A stretch of DNA of 64,000 bases, from positions 1,674,001 through 1,738,000 of the forward strand of contig CAVUMI010000009.1 in assembly GCA_963742585.1 (NCBI GenBank), given 5' to 3'. This DNA comes from JACDEA01 sp963742585 (GTDB taxonomy: Bacteria > Actinomycetota > Acidimicrobiia > Acidimicrobiales > JACDEA01). Numbering within the stretch: the stretch's first letter is position 1; each line of letters starts with the position of its first letter. Below the pieces are notes generated by a model, which was not told the origin of the DNA, made no database searches, and was given only the letters and a program-made list of their open reading frames with translations. The translations under genes were made by a program, and so were the position numbers. Shown one piece after another: positions 36,565-46,333 of this stretch.

Positions 36565-38991
36565 TCAGACGACGACGTTCACCAGCCGCGGCGGCCGGGC
36601 GATCACCTTCTTGGGTGCACCGCCATTAGTCTCGGCCTGCACCTTCGGTGACGCCAACGCCAGCCGCTCGGCCTCGGCTTCGTCGATCCCGGGATCGACC
36701 TCGAGGCGATCGCGCACTTTGCCGTTGACCTGCACGACCATCGTCACCGTCTGGAGCTTGGCCAGATCGGGGTCGGCACGGGGCCAGGACTGCTCGTGAA
36801 TCTCGGCGCCGGCGTGGCGCCGCTCCCAAAGCTCGGCGGTGATGTGGGGTGCCATCGGTGCCAGCAGGAGCAGGAGCGCATCGACCGCCTCGTCGGTGGC
36901 GCCCTGCTTGTAGAGGAGGTTGGTGAACTCCATCAGCGCGGCCACCGCGGTGTTGAACGACCAGCGGTCGGAGTCGTCGCTTACACGTTCAATGAGACGG
37001 TGCGTCGCGCGCGTGACCTCAATCGCGTCTGCATCGTCGGCTTTGGGAACCTTGGTATCCGGCAGCGCGAGGCGCCGCACGCGAGCGAGGAAGCGTGCGC
37101 AGCCCTCGATGATCTCGTCGGTCTGCTCGCTCCAATCGACGTCGTCCGCGGGCGGACCGATAAAGAGGTGATAGAGGCGCAGCGCGTCGGCGCCGACCCG
37201 ATCGAAGTACTGCGCGGGCGCAACAAGGTTGCCCTTGGACTTCGACATCTTCGAGCCACCCATGCGGATCATGCCCTGGGTGAACAGGCGCTTGAACGGC
37301 TCGCGCAGATCCGCCGGCGCCATACCGAGGTCGGCTAGCGCCTTGGTGTAGAAGCGGGCGTACATCAGATGGAGGATGGCGTGTTCGATGCCACCGATGT
37401 ACTGGTCGACCGGCATCCATTTGGCCACCGCGTCGGGGTTCAGCGGAGCATCGTCGTTCCACGGATCGCAGAAGCGGAGGAAGTACCAGGACGAGTCAAC
37501 GAAGGTGTCCATGGTGTCGGTTTCGCGAGTGGCCGGACCGCCGCACGTCGGGCACGTCGTGTTCAGGAACGCTTCGTGGAATTTCAGCGGTGACTCGCCG
37601 GTCGGGCGGAACTCGACGTCGTCGGGAAGCAAGATCGGCAGCTGGTCCTCGGGAACCGGAACCACACCGTCCTTCTCGCAGTAGACAACCGGGATCGGGC
37701 AACCCCAGTAACGCTGTCGCGAGAGCAGCCAGTCGCGCAGGCGGTAGTTGACCGTGCGGCGGCCGAGCCCGTTCTTCTCGAGCCACGCGGCGGCGGCTTC
37801 CTTCGCCGCGGCGACGTCCAAGCCGTCGAGCCACGCACTGTTGATGGCGGGACCGTCGCCGAGATACGGCGCGTCGTCGCCGAAGTCAGCGGGCGGCTGG
37901 ACCGTCCGGATGATCGGCAGGTCGTACGCCTTGGCGAAGTCCCAGTCACGCTGGTCCTGACCGGGGACGGCCATGATCGCCCCGGTTCCATAGGTCATGA
38001 GGACGTAGTCGGCGACGTAGATCGGAACCGGCACTTCGGTGAACGGGTTGATTGCGTACGCGCCGGTGAACACGCCGCGCTTGTCGGCCGGACCCTCGGT
38101 CGATTGCCGCTCGACCTCGGACTCCATGCTCACGCGGACTTTGAATTCCTCGACGGCGTGCTGGTGGTCCGGCGTCGTGACCTGGTCGACCAGCGGGTGC
38201 TCGGGAGCGAGGACGACGTAGGTCATGCCGAAGCTGGTGTCGGGGCGCGTTGTGAAGACGTCGATCTTGAGGTCGTGGCCCTGCACCGCCAGCTGGAACT
38301 CAGCGCCTTCCGAGCGGCCGATCCAGTTGCGCTGCATGGTCTTGACCCGCTCGGGCCACTCGAGGTTGTCAAGCTCGTTCAGCAGTTCGTCGGCGTAGTC
38401 GGTGATCTTGAAGAACCACTGCTCGAGATCGCGCTTGGTGACGACATCGCCTGATCGCTCGCAGGTGCCATCGGCCAGCACCTGCTCGTTGGCCAGCACC
38501 GTCTGGCAGCCGGGACACCAGTTGACCGGCGCATTCTTGCGGTAGGCCAGACCCCCCTCCAGGAAGCGCAGGAAGATGACCTGGTTCCACTTCATGTAGC
38601 GGGGATCGTGGCTGCGAACCTCGCGGCGCCAGTCGTACATCGCCCCCAGCCGACGGATACTCGCCTTCAGCTCCTCCACGCGGTCGTCGGTGAACGGACG
38701 GGGATGCGTGCCGGTCTTGAGCGCCGCGTTCTCCGCGGGTAGCCCGAAACTGTCGAAGCCCATCGGGCTGAGCACGGCGTAGCCCTGCATGGTCCGGTGG
38801 CGCACGATGAAATCGCCGAAGGTGTAGTTGCGCACGTGACCCTGATGTGCCGGCCCGCTGGGATAGGGGTACATGCACAGCACGTAATACGGCGGCCGCG
38901 GGTCGTCGTTGTCGACCTGGTACGCGCCCGACGAAGCCCACCGCGCCTGCCACTTCTCCTCGACGGCTTGTGCGTCGTAGGCCTCGCTCAT
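36565..38991 (-). CDS. leuS: Leucyl-tRNA synthetase
   Basis: 808 residues from ATG 38991. Class I motifs: PYPSGPAHQGHVRNY (HIGH-type, here HQGH) and GGSKMSKSKGN. The CP1 editing domain includes TTRPDTSFGMTYVVLAPEHPL. The zinc-like CPGC/CPTC segments (NWCPGCQTVL; TTCPTCGGPA) are present. Normal length and no frameshift in 2.4 kb. It converges on the ABC permease. Confidence 0.97.
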   Translation of the reverse strand: MSEAYDAQAVEEKWQARWASSGAYQVDNDDPRPPYYVLCMYPYPSGPAHQGHVRNYTFGDFIVRHRTMQGYAVLSPMGFDSFGLPAENAALKTGTHPRPFTDDRVEELKASIRRLGAMYDWRREVRSHDPRYMKWNQVIFLRFLEGGLAYRKNAPVNWCPGCQTVLANEQVLADGTCERSGDVVTKRDLEQWFFKITDYADELLNELDNLEWPERVKTMQRNWIGRSEGAEFQLAVQGHDLKIDVFTTRPDTSFGMTYVVLAPEHPLVDQVTTPDHQHAVEEFKVRVSMESEVERQSTEGPADKRGVFTGAYAINPFTEVPVPIYVADYVLMTYGTGAIMAVPGQDQRDWDFAKAYDLPIIRTVQPPADFGDDAPYLGDGPAINSAWLDGLDVAAAKEAAAAWLEKNGLGRRTVNYRLRDWLLSRQRYWGCPIPVVYCEKDGVVPVPEDQLPILLPDDVEFRPTGESPLKFHEAFLNTTCPTCGGPATRETDTMDTFVDSSWYFLRFCDPWNDDAPLNPDAVAKWMPVDQYIGGIEHAILHLMYARFYTKALADLGMAPADLREPFKRLFTQGMIRMGGSKMSKSKGNLVAPAQYFDRVGADALRLYHLFIGPPADDVDWSEQTDEIIEGCARFLARVRRLALPDTKVPKADDADAIEVTRATHRLIERVSDDSDRWSFNTAVAALMEFTNLLYKQGATDEAVDALLLLLAPMAPHITAELWERRHAGAEIHEQSWPRADPDLAKLQTVTMVVQVNGKVRDRLEVDPGIDEAEAERLALASPKVQAETNGGAPKKVIARPPRLVNVVV

Positions 38992-39035
38992 GCGGCTGAT
39001 CGTAAAGCTTTTGCCGCACACCTCGTCGGTACGAT

Positions 39036-39051
39036 TCAAACATGTGTTCGA
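39036..39051. promoter_or_regulatory. SOS-box-like palindrome
   Basis: TCAAAC-ATGT-GTTCGA matches the LexA box TCGAAC-N4-GTTCGA at 11 of 12 fixed positions. It lies 45 bases upstream of the leuS ATG (minus) and about 54 bases upstream of tRNA-Ala (plus). A single mismatch makes it a weaker call than the site at 20234. Confidence 0.35.
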
Positions 39052-39082
39052 CCATATGGCTCCGAGAGGGCCTCCGGCCTAC

Positions 39083-39091
39083 TGGTAACGT
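39083..39091 (+). promoter_or_regulatory. Extended -10 promoter of the tRNA-Ala gene
   Basis: TGGTAACGT gives an extended -10 (TGn-TAACGT); transcription would start near 39098, seven bases before the mature tRNA end. No -35 hexamer is evident at the right distance. Confidence 0.4.
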
Positions 39092-39104
39092 GACGGTTCC
39101 TCAC

Positions 39105-39177
39105 GGGGCTGTAGCTCAATTGGTAGAGCACTTCGATGGCATCGAAGGGGTAGCGCGTTCGATCCGCGTCAGCTCCA
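39105..39177 (+). tRNA. tRNA-Ala (anticodon GGC)
   Basis: A 73-base cloverleaf without encoded CCA. Acceptor GGGGCTG pairs with CAGCTCC and includes the G3-U70 wobble that identifies alanine tRNAs. D arm GCTC/GAGC, anticodon arm CTTCG-ATGGCAT-CGAAG with anticodon GGC, T arm GCGCG-TTCGATC-CGCGT. Discriminator is A. The gene is intact with no intron. Confidence 0.97.
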
Positions 39178-39199
39178 CTCGCGTCCGGCGGCAACCGCG

Positions 39200-39604
39200 G
39201 TGACCTCTCCTTCGGAGGTCGGCGCCCGGGCCGAACTCGCGGTCGCGACCGCGCTCACCAAGGCAGGCCACCCTGTATTCACGCCCTTCTTCAACGGACA
39301 CGGACGCGTCGACTTGATTTTCGAGGACGCCGTCGGGCAACTGAAGCGGGTCCAATGCAAGACGTCCCGCCTGAGAGACGGCTGCATCGCGTTTCGAACC
39401 TGCAGCAATACGCGCAACATCCCAGCCGACTACCGGGGGCAGGTCGATGTCTTCGGCGTCTACTCGCCCGAGCTGAATCAGGTCTTCATCGTGCCGATCG
39501 AGGATGTGCGCACCCGCAACGGCTTCCTCCGCGTAGATCATCCTCGCAACAATCAAGCCAGCAATATCCGGTGGGCTGAGCCGTACCGTCTTGGCCCTCC
39601 GTGA
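39200..39604 (+). CDS. PD-(D/E)XK homing-endonuclease-type protein next to tRNA-Ala
   Basis: 134 residues, starting 22 bases after the tRNA. Candidate catalytic residues are Glu12 (ARAELAVATAL), Asp38 (GRVDLIFED) and Gln52-Cys-Lys54 (KRVQCKTS); this E...D...QxK pattern is that of I-Ssp6803I, a group I intron nuclease that targets a tRNA gene. No intron is visible here. It may be a domesticated or selfish nuclease that uses the tRNA locus. No Shine-Dalgarno site is visible. Confidence 0.7.
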   Translation: MTSPSEVGARAELAVATALTKAGHPVFTPFFNGHGRVDLIFEDAVGQLKRVQCKTSRLRDGCIAFRTCSNTRNIPADYRGQVDVFGVYSPELNQVFIVPIEDVRTRNGFLRVDHPRNNQASNIRWAEPYRLGPP

Positions 39605-40822
39605 GTCGTCGCCCGGTTGCGATCGCGATCGTCCTGAGCACCCTCATTCTCGCCGGGTGTCAGATGACCCCGGACGACAAGCCAGCGACGGCGCGGCCGA
39701 CGTGGGTCGACGCGTGGCAGGCGTCGCCGACCACAACGGCGCCGCGGGCCTGCGTGACCCGGGCGCGGTCCCACGTCGCGATCCAGTCGAACGGCCGGGC
39801 CCAGACCTATCGGTTCGCGATCTGGCCGACCGTGGCGGGGACCGCGGTCAAACTCCGCCTCTCGAACCGCCTGAGTAGCACCCCGCTGAATGTCGTCCAT
39901 GTGTCGGTCGCCGCCCACAAGCGCGGGACGGCCATCGTCGAAGGAACCTCGCCGCGACGTGTTGTTCGGCGGCGCCCGAGCGGTCACCATCCCAGCATTC
40001 AGTGAACTCATTAGTGATGAGTTGGAAGTCGCCGCCCGACCCGACAAGCCCATCGCCGTTTCCATAGCGGTGATTGCCGATGGCGGGCCGACGTGGCACC
40101 CGCTCGGCCCGGAGACGTCCGCGGCCACGCCGGCGGAGCTCGGCGATCGCACCCACGAGGTTCGCGGGTCGTCGTTCCAACTCCGCATCCGCTCGTACGT
40201 GGTGCTGGCCGGGCTCGAAGTGCGGGCCGTGGAGCCCACCACCGCGATCGTCGCCTTCGGTGACTCGCTGACTGATGGCGGCGTCGGGACCGTCACGACG
40301 AACTGGGTGGAGCGGTTCGCGGCCCGACTCCGCGCCGCCCGCCGGCCGTTCGCCGTCGTCAATGCCGGGATCGAATGCAACGCCTTGCTACGGGGTGGCG
40401 GCCCCGTCGCACCGAAAGCGGCTGATCGTTTCGACGCCGACGTGCTGGACCGCACGGGTGTCTCACATGTCATCGTCTTTCTCGGAACCAACGACCTCTA
40501 TTCCGGTACCGCCGCCGAAATCACCGCGGCGCTGGAGGGACTGGCGCAGCGGGCACGCGCCAAGGGGATCCGGGTCATTGGTGCAACGTTGCTTCCAAGA
40601 ACGGGCATCGCGGCCGGCCCCGAAACGACGCGCCGCGCGGTCAACCAGTGGATCCGCACGACCGACGCCTACGACACCTTCATCGACTTTGACGCCGTCA
40701 TCCGATCGCGGACCGCCCCCAGCGCGATGAACCCGTCCTACAACGGCGACGACATCCATCCCAACGACAAGGGACATGTCGCGATGGGCAACGCCGTCAA
40801 TCTGGCTCTGTTCGAGAAGTAG
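39601..40822 (+). CDS. SGNH/GDSL-family lipoprotein hydrolase (frameshifted)
   Basis: Starts GTG 39601, overlapping the previous stop. A lipoprotein signal (LSTLILAGC, Cys20) leads to an outside enzyme. The second half, in another frame from about 39950, has AFGDSLTDGG (nucleophile Ser), GTNDLYSG and DDIHPNDKGH, the SGNH blocks I, III and V. One base insertion explains the break. Likely an esterase anchored outside the membrane. It converges with the flavin oxidoreductase, overlapping by 26 bases. Confidence 0.82.
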
Positions 40823-42075
40823 CCGCGGCCTTCTTGACCGCCGGGTTGTAACAGACACCTCGCATCCCCAGCATCTGGGCGGGGACACACAGATTGGAGT
40901 ACTCGCATTTCGGTCCGGCCGCTGAGCCGCCGAGGATGCGTTCGGCCAGATCGGGCTCGGCGTAGAAGGGCCGGCCGATCCCCACCATGTCCGCTTGGCC
41001 ACCGTCGAGGATCTCGTTGACATCGGCTGCGGTGCGGATGCCCCCCACGGCGAAGACCGGGATCTTCACGCGCTCCTTCACGGCGAGGAACTGGCGCCGA
41101 TTCCAGACCGGCTTGAAGGGCGACATCAGCCCGCCTCAGCGCGTAGCCCGCTTCGAGGACGACGCGCTGGCGCCGTTGCGGGGCCGCTCGGCGCAGCCGC
41201 CCGTTGATCGCCTTGTTGTTCCAGATCGAGCGAGGAATGCCACCCCGCGAGAGCGTCGTATCGGGAAACACCGAGACGTGGACGGGCGTGACCGCGTCAT
41301 ACCCGAACGACTCGGCCAGCGAGGCCATACCGAGGCCTTCCTCCCACGTCGTGCGGGGCATGAACGGCGGCGCCTTCTCCCCGACCGGGATCTTCACGGC
41401 GAGCGTGAAGTCGTCGCCCGCACGCTCGACAACCCGTTGGCGAATCACCTCGAGGATGCGGGCGCGGCCCTCGGGCGAGCCGCCGAACTCGTCGTCGCGA
41501 CGGTTGTAGAACGGCGAGAGGAACTGGTCGAGGAGCTTGGCGTTCGACGACGCCAATTGCATGCCGTCGTAGCCCGCTTCCCGGGCCCACGCCGCGATTT
41601 CCCCGTAGCGGACCGTCAGGCCATGGACCTCTTCAGTGGTCATCGCATGGATAGGGACGCCCCGGAACGCCGGCCGCAGCCACCGCCGCAGGGGCGACGC
41701 CGCCAGCAACGGCCCACGCCGCGCCGAGGCGTAGGGCTCGTGCCATGCCTCCATCGAGTAGATCCCGCCGTGACCAACCTGGAGCCAGATGGCCGCGCCT
41801 TCCGCCTGCACGGCGCGCACCATGGGTGCCAGGCGAAGCACACGCTCCCGCGTGTGCACCAACGTCATGCCCGGTGACGTCCGGCCCTCCTCGTACAGAC
41901 ACGAACTGCCCTGGATGATCAGGCCGACGCCGTGCCGCGCGTTCTCGACGAAGTGCCGGGCGTAGGCATCGGCGGCGTCATCGCCATCGCCCGCACCCTC
42001 GAGCACCGGCGCCCGATACAGCCGGTTCCGCACGACCGTCGTTCCCCCAATCGACAACGGTGTCGTCAACTCCAC
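40797..42075 (-). CDS. NADH:flavin oxidoreductase, Old Yellow Enzyme family (frameshifted)
   Basis: ATG 42075: LTTPLSIGGTTVVRNRLYRAP, LQVGHGGIYS, then LLDQFLSPFYNRRDDEFGGS, the OYE core. After about 41130 the proper frame gives FAVGGIRTAADVNEIL, DMVGIGRPFYAEPDLAERIL (FMN phosphate site) and a C-terminal CEYSNLCVPAQMLG with CYNPAVKK. One inserted base explains the break. Substrate unknown; these enzymes reduce activated alkenes. It is divergent from the patatin gene. Confidence 0.85.
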
Positions 42076-42079
42076 TCAC

Positions 42080-42994
42080 GTGACGCTACCAATGGTCCAA
42101 ACGACTCATTCGCCCCCGCCGCCGGCCGCCGATACGAGAGTCATGCCGGCAACGGTCTTCGTCCTCGGCGGCGGGGCCAACCTGGGCGCCACTCAGGTCG
42201 GGATGTTGCGCGCGCTGTTCGAGCAGGACATCACGCCCGACGCCATCGTCGGTTGTTCAGTCGGTGCAGTCAACGGCGCCATGGTGGCGAGCGATCCCTC
42301 GCTCGCCGCAGTGAATCACCTGGAGACGCTGTGGCGCGACCTCGACAGCGACACGATCTGCCCGGCCGGCAAGCTCAACGCGCTGCGGCTCATGGCCCGG
42401 CGGTATCCGGCGATGGAGGGCAGCGACGGTCTCCGCCGCCTCCTCGAAATGCACCTGCCTTTTCGCACCTTCGACCAGACGGCGATCCCGCTACACGTCG
42501 TGGCCACATCGCTCCGCACCGGGGACGAACGCTGGCTCGATTCAGGCCAGGTCATTCCCGCACTGCTGGCATCCGCCGCCATCCCCGCGGTGTTCCCGCC
42601 GGTGATGATCAACGGCGAATCACTCGTCGACGGCGCGGTCGTGAACAACGTCCCGATCTCCAAGGCAATCGAACTGGGTGCCCGGCGCGTTGTTGTGCTT
42701 CACGTCGGCAACTTCGCCCGTCCTCGCCGCGCGCCCCGGCGTCCCATCGACGCACTGATCCAGTCATTCGCCATCGCGCGGAACAACCGCTTCCGTCTCG
42801 AGACCGAGCATCCGCCGCCGGGCGTTGAGCTGATCGTGCTACCCGCGCTCGACCCCGGACCCGCGCTCGGCTACCACGACTTCAGCCGGGCCCACCTGTT
42901 GATCGAGAAGGCCTACCGGCTGACGACGGACTTCTTGGCGTCGCCGTCCCACTCGATGACCGGCGCGTCCGCCCACAGCCGCTCGAGGTCGTAG
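42080..42994 (+). CDS. Patatin-like phospholipase
   Basis: Up to 304 residues; start uncertain (GTG 42080, ATG 42092 or ATG 42143). GGGANLG (30-36) is the oxyanion loop, GCSVG (58-62) the nucleophile elbow with Ser60, and VDGAVVNN holds the catalytic Asp. All three patatin features are present, so it should hydrolyse acyl esters of lipids. The tail (SPSHSMTGASAHSRSRS) overlaps the rsfS end by 82 bases and may be out of frame. Confidence 0.85.
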   Translation: MTLPMVQTTHSPPPPAADTRVMPATVFVLGGGANLGATQVGMLRALFEQDITPDAIVGCSVGAVNGAMVASDPSLAAVNHLETLWRDLDSDTICPAGKLNALRLMARRYPAMEGSDGLRRLLEMHLPFRTFDQTAIPLHVVATSLRTGDERWLDSGQVIPALLASAAIPAVFPPVMINGESLVDGAVVNNVPISKAIELGARRVVVLHVGNFARPRRAPRRPIDALIQSFAIARNNRFRLETEHPPPGVELIVLPALDPGPALGYHDFSRAHLLIEKAYRLTTDFLASPSHSMTGASAHSRSRS

Positions 42995-43317
42995 TAGCGG
43001 CGCGTCTCCTCCAGGAACACGTGGACGACGATGTCGCCGTAGTCGAGCAGCACCCACTTGGCGTCGTTCAGGCCCTCGATCCGGATCGGAGCGGGACCGC
43101 CCGATGCTTTGATCTGGGCTTCGACCTCTTCGGCGATCGTGCGCACCAGGCGTTCGTTCGAGGCACTGGTGATCACAAACGCGTCGGTGATGGCGAGCAC
43201 GCTGCCCACCTCGAGGATGACCGTCTCCTCGCCCTTCTTGTCCGCCGCGGCCCGGGCCGCCACCCGGGCCAGTTCCCGCACATCGTCGAGACTGGCCGCC
43301 GATTTCCGTATCGTCAT
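42913..43317 (-). CDS. rsfS: RsfS ribosome silencing factor
   Basis: 134 residues of the Iojap/RsfS family: KKGEETVILEVGSVLAITDAFVI, then EGLNDAKWVLLDYGDIVVHVF and YYDLERLWADAP. It binds L14 on the 50S subunit and blocks subunit joining in starvation. The ATG overlaps the nadD stop by four bases, the standard nadD-rsfS pair. Confidence 0.95.
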   Translation of the reverse strand: MTIRKSAASLDDVRELARVAARAAADKKGEETVILEVGSVLAITDAFVITSASNERLVRTIAEEVEAQIKASGGPAPIRIEGLNDAKWVLLDYGDIVVHVFLEETRRYYDLERLWADAPVIEWDGDAKKSVVSR

Positions 43318-43880
43318 CCGCCGCCAGCGTACAGACCGCGGTCGCGTATGCAGCGCACCGCGCCAGCTGGAATCAGAAACTCGACGGGCCGCCCTTCAGC
43401 CATCCTCCGGCGAAGGTCAGACGCAGAGATGTCGAGTGCAGGGATCTCGACGACGGTGGTGCCGGGCGGCGGCGTATCGCCGGGGCGGCTGACCACGACG
43501 AGTTCGGCGAGGCGCCGCACCTCGTCGGCCCGGATCCACGTGTCGAGGTCGACGTCGGCCCCAATAATCAGAAAGAGCTGGTGATCCTCGCCCGACAGCT
43601 CGGCCAGCGTGTCGGCTGTATAGGACGGCCCGCCGCGATCGATCTCGAGGCGGCTCGCTTCGAGGCCATCGACGTCCGCCACTGCCGCGGCGACCATCGC
43701 AAAACGATCCTCGGCCGGCGTCACCTGACGATCGCCGGTCTTCTGCCAGGGTTCGTTGGCCACGACGAGCAGGACCTCGTCGAGGCCGAGCGCATGCCGC
43801 ACTTCAAGGCCGGCGACCAGGTGCGCGATGTGGACGGGGTCGAACGTGCCCCCGAGCACCCCGACCCGCCTGCGTGCCAT
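43314..43880 (-). CDS. nadD: Nicotinate-nucleotide adenylyltransferase
   Basis: 188 residues. GGTFDPVHIAH is the nucleotidyltransferase motif and ISASDLRRRM the C-terminal ATP loop. IIGADVDLDTWIRADEV is family-typical. It makes deamido-NAD in NAD synthesis. It is four bases from the upstream LLM gene and overlaps rsfS. Confidence 0.95.
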   Translation of the reverse strand: MARRRVGVLGGTFDPVHIAHLVAGLEVRHALGLDEVLLVVANEPWQKTGDRQVTPAEDRFAMVAAAVADVDGLEASRLEIDRGGPSYTADTLAELSGEDHQLFLIIGADVDLDTWIRADEVRRLAELVVVSRPGDTPPPGTTVVEIPALDISASDLRRRMAEGRPVEFLIPAGAVRCIRDRGLYAGGG

Positions 43881-43883
43881 TGG

Positions 43884-44813
43884 CTACGTCCCCGCCAGCC
43901 GCTCCACCACCGGCGCGAAGTCGTGCATCGCGCCCTCCTGCACCGTTACGTAGCTCGGGCCGAACTCCTCCCGACGCTGCCGCAGGGTGTCGCAGATCTC
44001 GTCGACGGTCCCTACGAGGACCAACGGAACGTCGGCCGCTTCCTCAACCGTGAAACCGAACATCGGCGCCAGGTTCCCGAGAACTGACTTGGCGTCATCG
44101 GTGACGTCCACGATGAAGGTGAGCGACTGCAGTTCGAGATCGTCGAAACGATCGCCCGCCGCATCCTTGACCCATTGAAGCCGCTGGCGAAACAGGTCGC
44201 CCTTTGCCGTCTGCGCCGCCTCCGCTCCCATCTCGCCCGACCGAGCGTTGGCGGTCAGGCCCACGATGTTGGCCTCGCGCGCCGCGATCGACAACACCCG
44301 CTTGCCGCCGCCGCCGATGATGATCGGCGGGTGCGGCTTGGTGAACGGCCGGGGCCAGCCCTCCGCGTTCTCAACCTTGTAGTGCGTTCCCGAGAAGGTC
44401 GCCGATCCTTCGGACCACAACGCCTTCATGATCGTCAGGCCCTCGGTCATTCGGTCGATCCGCGTACCTGGGGAGTCATACGGGATGCCGGACTCGGCGT
44501 AGTCGGTCTTCATCCAGCCCGCGCCGAGCCCGAACTCGAACCGGCCTTCGGTGACGAGGTCAAGCGTCGCCGCCTCCTTGGCCAACACCACCGGGTGCCG
44601 GTAGTCGTTGTCGAACACCAGCGACCCGACCTTGAGTCCGTCCGTGGCCTCAGCAGCAACGGTGAGCCCGACCAGCGGGCCCCACTGCTCGCCGAAGTGG
44701 TCGGGCATGAACAGCGTGGAGTAGCCGAGCGACTCGGCGGTGCGCGCCTGCTCGCGCCAACCCTTCACATCGGGCGCGGCGTGAGCCTGCACGGCAAAAC
44801 GGAATGGCTTCAT
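43884..44813 (-). CDS. LLM-class F420-dependent oxidoreductase
   Basis: 309 residues from ATG 44813 (KPFRFAVQA). Motifs: WREQARTAESLGYSTLFMPDHFGEQW, GSLVFDNDYRHPVVLAKEAATLD and GRFEFGLGAGWM, of the MSMEG_2516-like branch of F420 LLM proteins. Substrate unknown. Starts further upstream belong to the divergent cyclase region. It is immediately upstream of nadD and likely co-transcribed. Confidence 0.87.
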   Translation of the reverse strand: MKPFRFAVQAHAAPDVKGWREQARTAESLGYSTLFMPDHFGEQWGPLVGLTVAAEATDGLKVGSLVFDNDYRHPVVLAKEAATLDLVTEGRFEFGLGAGWMKTDYAESGIPYDSPGTRIDRMTEGLTIMKALWSEGSATFSGTHYKVENAEGWPRPFTKPHPPIIIGGGGKRVLSIAAREANIVGLTANARSGEMGAEAAQTAKGDLFRQRLQWVKDAAGDRFDDLELQSLTFIVDVTDDAKSVLGNLAPMFGFTVEEAADVPLVLVGTVDEICDTLRQRREEFGPSYVTVQEGAMHDFAPVVERLAGT

Positions 44814-44885
44814 GGTCGGCATCGTAGAGCGCGCCCGAGGCGCAGCCGGGAGGCGGGCGGGCGATAGAGCGATGACAATGTCGAA

Positions 44886-46333
44886 GTGCTTGTCGAAGCG
44901 TTGCAACGTTCCCTCGAACGGCGCATCGTCGCGGCCAACGCAGTGGCCGGATTGGTTGTCCTCACCTACCTGCAGCTCACCGGCCGGCAAGCTCCAGGCA
45001 CAGGGTGGGTCGGTCCGCTCATCGTCTCGACCGTCTCGTTCGTCGTCTTGCTGATCCTCCTGGCCGCGATCGCCATCCGGCTCATGCGCCCGCAGACCGC
45101 GAAGAACACCGCGTGGTTGAACGAAGGTCGCTCACCGACACCCGAGGAGCGCCGCGCCATCCTCGATGCTCCGTGGCTCATCGGGCTGTATCCCCTTCCC
45201 TTCTGGTGCATCGCCGCATTGCTGATTTGTCTGGGTCCCGGGATCGGCGCGTTCGCCGATCGCAGCCGGATCTTCGTGGCCATAGTCCTCGGCGGCCTGC
45301 TCAGTTGTGCCCTCGGGTCGGTACTGGTCGACCGAGCGAACACGGAGCTTCGAGCGCGTGCGCTGGCCGGCGCCCCACCCGAGAAGTCGAGCGTCATGAC
45401 GCTGCAACGCCGGCTGGTCCTCGCATGGGCGCTCGGCTCCGGCATCCCGCTCGTCGGGATCGCATTGACCCCGCTCGTTCGGTCTTCCGAGTCGCCGGTC
45501 CCCTTGGCCGTGCCTGTCGTGTTGCTGGCGATCGTCGGCCTCCTCGTCGGATTGCTGATCACCAGTGGCACCGCTAGCTCGATCGCCGAACCCATGGACC
45601 GCCTGCGAGGCTCGCTCGAGCGGGTGCAGCGCGGCGACCTCGACGCGCTTACGTCGGTCGATGCCGTCGGCGAGGTCGGGATGGTCCAGGCCGGCTTCAA
45701 CCAGATGGTCACGGGCTTGCGCGAGCGCGAACAGCTGCGCGATCTCTTCGGACGGCACGTCGGCGAGGACGTGGCACGCGCCGCGCTTGAGCAGGGGGTT
45801 TCTCTCGGCGGCGAGCAACGGACGGTGAGCGTGTTCTTCGTCGACCTCGTCGGTTCGAGCACGCTCGCCGCGAAACGTCTCCGGACAAGGTCGTCGCCCT
45901 GCTCAACCGGTTCTTCACCGCGGTCGTGAACGCTGCGTCGAGCGAAGGAGGGTGGGTCAACAAGTTCGAAGGCGATGCCGCGCTGGTGGTCTTCGGCGCG
46001 CCCAACGAGCAACCTGACCATGCCGCGCGCGCTCTTCGCGCCGCCCGCGCGCTGCGTGACTCCCTCGACGGGATAGAAGCGGGCATCGGCGTCTCGTCCG
46101 GCACCGCGGTGGCGGGCAATGTCGGCACCGAGGCGCGCTACGAATACACGGTGATCGGCCATCCGGTGAACGAAGCGGCGCGGATCACCGATGAGGCCAA
46201 GCGGTACGGCACGCGCCTGCTGGCCAGCGCCGCCGCGATCGATGCGGCGCCGGACGAGGCGAGCAACTGGCACTCGCGCGGCATCGTCGACCTACGGGGC
46301 ACGGGCCCGACCGAGGTCTACGAAGCGGACTAG
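44886..46333 (+). CDS. Membrane class III adenylate/guanylate cyclase with HAMP (frameshifted)
   Basis: Start GTG 44886. The membrane half has about six helices in two groups, followed by a HAMP linker (SIAEPMDRLRGSLERVQRGDLDA) and the cyclase domain: SVFFVDLVGSSTLAAKR, then, in another frame, LLNRFFTAVVNAASSEGGW, KFEGDAALVVFGAP and YTVIGHPVNEAARI. The metal Asp pair and transition-state residues are present. The break near 45885 needs one base added. It converges on hppD through a shared CTAG. Confidence 0.85.

Noticed and set aside
39105..39177. Group I intron in tRNA-Ala
   Set aside because: The cloverleaf is complete and uninterrupted; the nuclease ORF lies outside it.
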